A model generated the notes under the pieces. That model was not told where the DNA came from, ran no database searches, and was given only the letters and a program-made list of their open reading frames with translations. A DNA stretch of 64,000 nt. It comes from Sambucus nigra. Its lineage: Eukaryota; Streptophyta; Magnoliopsida; Dipsacales; Adoxaceae. Positions 59,276 through 64,000 of the stretch are shown piece after piece. Position 1 is the stretch's first letter. Each line of letters starts with the position of its first letter. The stretch lies in contig OX422221.1 in NCBI GenBank assembly GCA_949130495.1, positions 477,667,159 through 477,731,158 of the forward strand. Reading direction: 5' to 3'. A program made the translations under genes and the position numbers.

Positions 59276-59974
59276 TCATTCATTAAACAATAATTGTAGA
59301 GTTTATTATTTTTACACTCTATCTCTCTCCCTTTTACACACACACACACACACATTCAGTATTCTAATAATATAATTTGGAATTTTGGGGAAAGAAATCT
59401 GAGGTTCTCACACCATGATTTATGAGACAAAGTCTTAGAAAACCAATAAGCCACGCGTCAAGAAATTAATATTATGGAGATATGAGTGTTAAGATTGATG
59501 ATTTGTAATAATAAAAAACATAAAAGTGAAAATCAACATATTATTTGAAACAATATAAATAAATCATATTTAAGATATATTAAGAGAAAATTATATGAAA
59601 ATGTTTTGACATGTTAAAGAATGATATGATGTCATGTGGTTTAACTGATAATATTGTAAACAAAATAGAATAACATTATTTATATAGCGACCTCAAGTAA
59701 TTGAGAAAATGCTTTGTTAAGTATAAGTTTCTCTCAATATAAAAGGAATTTTAGCAATTCGTTCCTTGCACTTTATAAAGCTAATGTGCAATCCAAGATA
59801 ATTTTGTTCCTAATATGTGGCCCCTCACTTTGATGAATACAACAATGTGAAGCTGTCATATGACAAATATGCAATTGTATAATTATCACATGCAATTATA
59901 AAATCACACATTCATAGTTATATAATATGACGAAGGCACCTAAACTTTAAAAATATATATTATATATATATAGT
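59276..59974. other. AT-rich stretch without recognisable gene
   Basis: It contains a (CA)n run at 59337-59355 and an AT microsatellite at about 59952-59972. No coding evidence was seen. Confidence 0.5.
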
Positions 59975-60368
59975 AAGGCTCCTATACATCATGCTTTCTA
60001 CATCACTCATACATCACACCTAATTCTAGGCCCTAATTTTTTTTCATTTTGTTTTATTTTACCCATGGAGTTAACCTTCCAATTAACATATTTTCAAAAA
60101 ATTAGCTGAAAATACAATTTCTAGCTATTTTTTTTAAAATCTAACAAAACTGTTGAAAATACCTTATTTATAAAGGTTTGCGCTAGCAGAATTTTGTGAA
60201 TTTTTTAAAAATAGTTAGAAAATGTATTTTGACTTAATTTTTGAACACGTGTTGATTGAAATGTTAATATCAATGGAAAAATAAAAAATTTGTTGAAAAA
60301 ATTTCTTAGGGCCTAGAACTAAGTGTGATGTATGACGTAATGTATAGAGTGTGACGTAGGAGAGCCTT
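59975..60368. mobile_element. MITE with 60-bp terminal inverted repeats
   Basis: The ends match over about 60 bases: AAGGCTCCTATACATCATGC...CATACATCACACCTAATTCTAGGCCCTAA at the left, and the reverse complement of 60307-60368 at the right with AAGGCTCTCCTACGTCAC...CATACATCACACTTAGTTCTAGGCCCTAA. The core is AT-rich and non-coding. A target duplication is not clear because the left flank is a TA repeat, so the superfamily (Mutator-like is possible) is open. Confidence 0.65.
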
Positions 60369-60988
60369 TTTCTCTATATGTATACTTAAATTGTGCACTA
60401 AATAAAAGGGGTAATAGTTTCAAAATCCCATTCACTTGGTCAATGAAGCAAGAGATGTCAAATGTCTTATTTTGTCAACTATGCGCATTAAAGGACGAAT
60501 ACATCTTCAAAATATCTTTGAGAGCTGTTACCTCGTTTTTTGTCAAAAAAACCTATCAAATTTTAAAAGTTCATAACTTCATATTAATACATTCAAAACT
60601 CACAAAATTTATATATTTGGAATCTATTCATCAAGATCTATCAAACAACACCCATTTCGATATTTTTTGCTGAAAAAATTGAAACAGATAAATTTACTCT
60701 TTCTATAAAATTTTCATTTTTTCCGACGAAAACTCCATTTATTTCAGTATAAACTCTTCTTCTCAAGCTCAGGCGATGGTGCCGCTGGTGCGGACAAAAA
60801 AAATAAGGAAATAGACAAAGAGAGAGAGAGAGAAATGAGCAAAGGGAAACACCTCGTCGAGAATTCTGGTAGCTTCCGACGAGATTTTTCGGTGGGCTGT
60901 TTCTGGCGAGTCTCCGATGGGGTGGGGTGGGGGTGGGGTGAAGTGGGACTGCTAGAGAGAGAAATAGTGTGGGTATTGTGTTTGTTTT

Positions 60989-61027
<39 letters not shown>

Positions 61028-61450
61028 AGCGCGCTTAAAATGGATATATGTGAGGGTATATTTGTCTAAATATATGTAATCTAATAACATAATATAATTT
61101 TGGTCTCTCTTTAGAGTGAGTTGACACGTGGCTATAATTATTGCTGACTGCATTTAATCTAGATGGAATGCATTAATTTTCTATTTCACTCCCCTTTAGG
61201 TGCATCGTATTATCTAACTTTTACTATGCCCCTTTTCCCTTACTATTGAAAAGAATTTCCTCATTTATTAAATCTGTTCATCAAAAGTCTCACGTCTCTT
61301 CTATTATTGTTCTCTTTAGATATTTCCAAGAGGCATGTTCAACTTCTCTACCTAACGTTCCCATCCTGTTATAAAACTCAGTATTTAATTTACAAACCGT
61401 TCCATTTAAAGGTATTAAGTAGACCAACGCAAAAAAAAAAGTTTAAAATA
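60369..61450. other. Stretch without supported gene, with GA microsatellite
   Basis: It includes a (GA)n run at 60991-61025, a shorter one near 60820-60833, and a GC-richer part at 60770-60960 with ggtggggt repeats. The long frames across the GA run are low-complexity artefacts. The GC-rich part resembles a 5' gene region, but no exon can be supported. Confidence 0.45.
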
Positions 61451-61662
61451 TCACTGAGTTTTTGTATTAAAAAGGAAAATGATATTGGAATCGATTTTTT
61501 GACCAAAAGTGGATATACAGAATTAGGTGGCGGGTTTCTATTGGTTAGTTTGTGGGGTCCACGCCAGTAGGACCAAAAAACCCACCAATAACACGCTGCC
61601 ACGTGTGATTTCAGTAAAAAATTCTGTTCCAATAGAAGTGTTCTATTAAAAAAGCTACTGAA
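61451..61662. repeat. Foldback (long inverted repeat), probable MITE
   Basis: The two halves are imperfect inverted copies: TCACTGAG...TATTGGAATCGATTTTTTGACC pairs with the complement of 61600-61660. The centre GTGGCGGGTTTCTATTGGTT...GGGGTCC (61528-61559) pairs with 61571-61606. The ends are not sharp and no duplication was identified. Confidence 0.5.
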
Positions 61663-61738
61663 TTTCTGTCTTTTCGGGTTTCCCTTTGTACAAAGTTCCC
61701 ATATTCCCAATATTAATTACCTCTCTCTACCCGTCTAA

Positions 61739-62191
61739 GAGCAACTGTAATGGTACAAGCCATCGAAAGGTAGTTTTAGAGAATGAAAAGTAAGTTTACC
61801 TTTTCATTGGTGGAAGCCTTCACAATGGTGATCCAGGAAGATTTGTAATATATGTTCCAACAAACAAATGTTCGTAGGAAATAAAAGTCACAATTCTTAC
61901 GAACAACATTTGTTCGTAGGAAATGCTACGAACTAATGTTATTCGTAGGAACCCATATATATAATTAAAGGGATTATTTATATTTGCTATGAACTTCATT
62001 TGTTCGTAGGAATTCCTACGAACAAATGAAGTTTATAGGAACCTTTACAAATTCTGTATTCGTTCTGTAAATTTGGAGAACCCTTACCAATCCGTCTACA
62101 AAATCTGTTCCTTTTAACCCACTATTGCAGTCATCTAAATTTGTAAACTTACCATTTTTGTTGGAGCCTAGCATCCCCATTGTGGATGCTC
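61739..62191. mobile_element. PIF/Harbinger (Tourist-like) MITE, TAA duplication
   Basis: The 453-bp element starts GAGCAACTGTAATGG and, read from the other end, GAGCATCCACAATGG, an imperfect 15-bp terminal inverted repeat. TAA flanks both sides (61736-61738, 62192-62194), as for PIF/Harbinger. The interior holds several palindromic ttcgtaggaa / ttcctacgaa blocks at 61870-62040. No protein is encoded. Confidence 0.7.
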
Positions 62192-62451
62192 TAAGAGAAG
62201 ACGAGTAGCCTGATATGCATCTATAAATATCTATACACTTCTGTGTTTTTAACCTACCTATACTTCATGTGACTCATGTCAAAAAAGAAGAAAGTGTAAA
62301 TAAACTCTAGAAAATGTGGGGTATCAAGTACAGAAAATATGTATATACATATTCTATATATACAAGAGTGGGAAACTACCAGGGCATTAGTCCAATAATT
62401 ATCTATAATAGTTTTTCTACATTTAAATGGCTTACACTCTGAGAAGGTTGT

Positions 62452-62492
<41 letters not shown>

Positions 62493-63151
62493 AGAAGATG
62501 GATTTTTTGTTCATGTACAATGTAGTGTAATTCATTTATGTTAGTTTGCTTGAGAGTAAATATAAGAAGAGAATCTTTAACTGCCCCCTTTCCATAGATG
62601 TTTTCTTTTATTGGAAATTCTTTCCGGACAAATCCCTTAAGATTGTCTCTATTGTTTGTATGTAGAAAATGAGACTAGAAATGTTGTCCAGTTTAGCAGT
62701 TTCTTTCCCTTTCAACCGTGTATTTCTGAAATTCAGTGCAATGACTCTTCACTTTATTTTTTATTTTTAATTTGTAATAGGGACATGGAAAAGTGCATTT
62801 TTAGGTTTTGGGTGAATTTTATTTTGAGCTTCTTTAGTTGTGGTTTAATTTTAATTGCTATGTTAAAATTTAAGTCATAAGTTCCTTTCTTTATATTATA
62901 TAAAATTTTATTTTTGTTTAATTAGTAACTATCTTTAAAAATAAATGTGTGATGAAAACAATTACATCATGTACTTGACAGGTGAGGCAATAACCTTGGT
63001 TGCAGTAAGGATTAATGATATTTTTTGTACGAGTTATGAAATGTTGACATAATCTAATTTTTATGTTATCTTTTTCTTATATAACAAAAGTTGTAAATAA
63101 GACTTGTTTCATTGAGCACCATTAAAATAACATATGCGTATCTTATTTTTC
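62192..63151. other. AT-rich stretch with GA microsatellite, no supported gene
   Basis: A (GA)n run lies at 62454-62487. Short frames around it are low-complexity. Nothing else was recognised. Confidence 0.45.
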
Positions 63152-63553
63152 AAGGTTCTAAAAAACGCGGGGCGTGATCGAGGCGTGGAGGTCAAGCCTT
63201 AAGCCTTAGAAGTCTAGGCGGGTTTAAGCGTAAAAAAGCGTGAAAAGGCGTTTAGGCCTTTTTAATATATTTTAATATTTTTACACCATAACAAGGCTAT
63301 TAAAATACTAAAATTGTACTTATCATAAAAATATGTCTGAATATATGAAAATTAAAATACTATTTGATTATTTTCGATGAGATAATGGTTCGGTTAGTTA
63401 AAAAATTCTTTAAAAGGCGATATCGTTTCACTAAAACATTGTTGTTTTTAGAAAAAAGTGCACCTTAAGGATTTTACTAAGCATAAGGCGTGAAAAACTT
63501 AAGGCGAGGCGTTTCGCCCAAGCCTTAAGCCTAGGCGGGTTTTTTAGAACAGT
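63152..63553. mobile_element. hAT-like MITE, 402 bp
   Basis: The ends AAGGTTCTAAAAAACGCG and (opposite strand) ACTGTTCTAAAAAACCCG form a terminal inverted repeat. The flanks share ATTTTTC, and the 8-bp windows 63144-63151 and 63554-63561 match at 7 of 8. The subterminal parts are rich in aggcg/cgcct and aagccttaagcc motifs in both orientations. Confidence 0.65.
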
Positions 63554-64000
63554 GATTTTTCCTATCAGAGTTTCTAAGCAAGGTTTTATTTCATATAATA
63601 ATTGTACCATTTGATTTTATAGGAGTGAGATGTGCGTATGTGGTTTAATTAAGATGTATGTAGTGTCATCGGCTACAGATGGTTAACCCATTAACACGGA
63701 GAGTGTTATAAGTATCACTAATTTATGCCAAAGACTTTTTTATTTGATTGGGATGAATATTCCGTTCTCTGATGAATATGAGAAGTATGTATAATTTATA
63801 ATATAGTAGATGGTAGGAATAAATTGGTTGATAATTTTTATAGTAGATTTTAGCACCACATACGTTGTTAGCGTCTCACACCAAGTTGTATTGTTTTTTT
63901 AGTTTTAAAGTACCCGGGCATCGCGCGGGACTAAAACCTAATTTATAATAAAAACTGATTTGATGCATTAAAAAAAGTTAATAAAATTTAATGCATCTTT
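63554..64000. other. AT-rich end of window, no supported gene
   Basis: No coding, RNA or repeat signal was recognised. A short GC-rich block ccgggcatcgcgcggga lies at 63914-63930. Confidence 0.5.

Noticed and set aside
60641..61153. 170-codon minus-strand frame with a Leu-Ser repeat
   Set aside because: It crosses the (GA)n microsatellite and has no domain or codon-use support.

Overview
This window is a block of nested, mostly decayed transposable elements from a flowering plant nuclear genome. Plant origin rests on the families present: Athila, Tat/Retand-type and chromovirus Ty3/gypsy elements, SIRE-like Ty1/copia elements, CACTA (En/Spm) TNP2 transposase, plant-mobile-domain ORFs, and hAT and PIF/Harbinger MITEs. 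I recognise no host gene, rRNA or tRNA gene, and the species cannot be told from this sequence.

Layout. (1) 1-2790: end of a chromovirus (Tekay/Del-like) 5' LTR, its Met-tRNA primer site and the start of gag. (2) 2791-22692: a minus-strand Athila-type element inserted into that gag (target duplication AAACC). It has both LTRs and a decayed gag/protease, and contains later or captured pieces: a hAT MITE (4344-4812), a CACTA TNP2 pseudogene (about 6130-7338), the 5' half of a Tat element 'A' (LTR, gag, protease; 7380-13671) and a pol-less copia remnant (13674-17578). (3) 22693-23190: the chromovirus gag resumes. (4) 23190-49448: a 5'-truncated Tat element 'B' (integrase end, tandem repeats, LTR). 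It is split inside its integrase by a complete 21-kb Tat/Retand-type element 'D' (23222-44228, target duplication ACCCC), which is itself split between second RNase H and integrase by an 8.4-kb non-autonomous copia element (28869-37267, target duplication ATGGT). (5) 49640-50868: decayed chromovirus reverse transcriptase/RNase H, consistent with the same element that starts at position 1. (6) 50869-59275: a retroelement-type transposon protein (52644-53490) and the 3' part of a third Tat element 'C', with an antisense plant-mobile-domain ORF, a tandem repeat array and an LTR. (7) 59276-64000: AT-rich DNA with four MITE-like elements and GA/CA microsatellites.

The best preserved unit is element D. 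Its 627-bp LTRs differ at about 15 positions by eye. The sense strand carries gag, protease, reverse transcriptase, RNase H, a repeated linker, a second archaeal-type RNase H and integrase. One gag frameshift, a few stop codons, a short deletion in the reverse transcriptase and a lost catalytic Asp in the second RNase H make this copy defective. On the opposite strand, between integrase and the 3' LTR, lies a 3.6-kb antisense gene of several exons with intron-like boundaries. Its first exon resembles the 'putative gypsy type transposon' domain and the later exons encode coiled coils. Together with the antisense plant-mobile-domain ORF of element C, this antisense coding capacity is the most interesting biology here.
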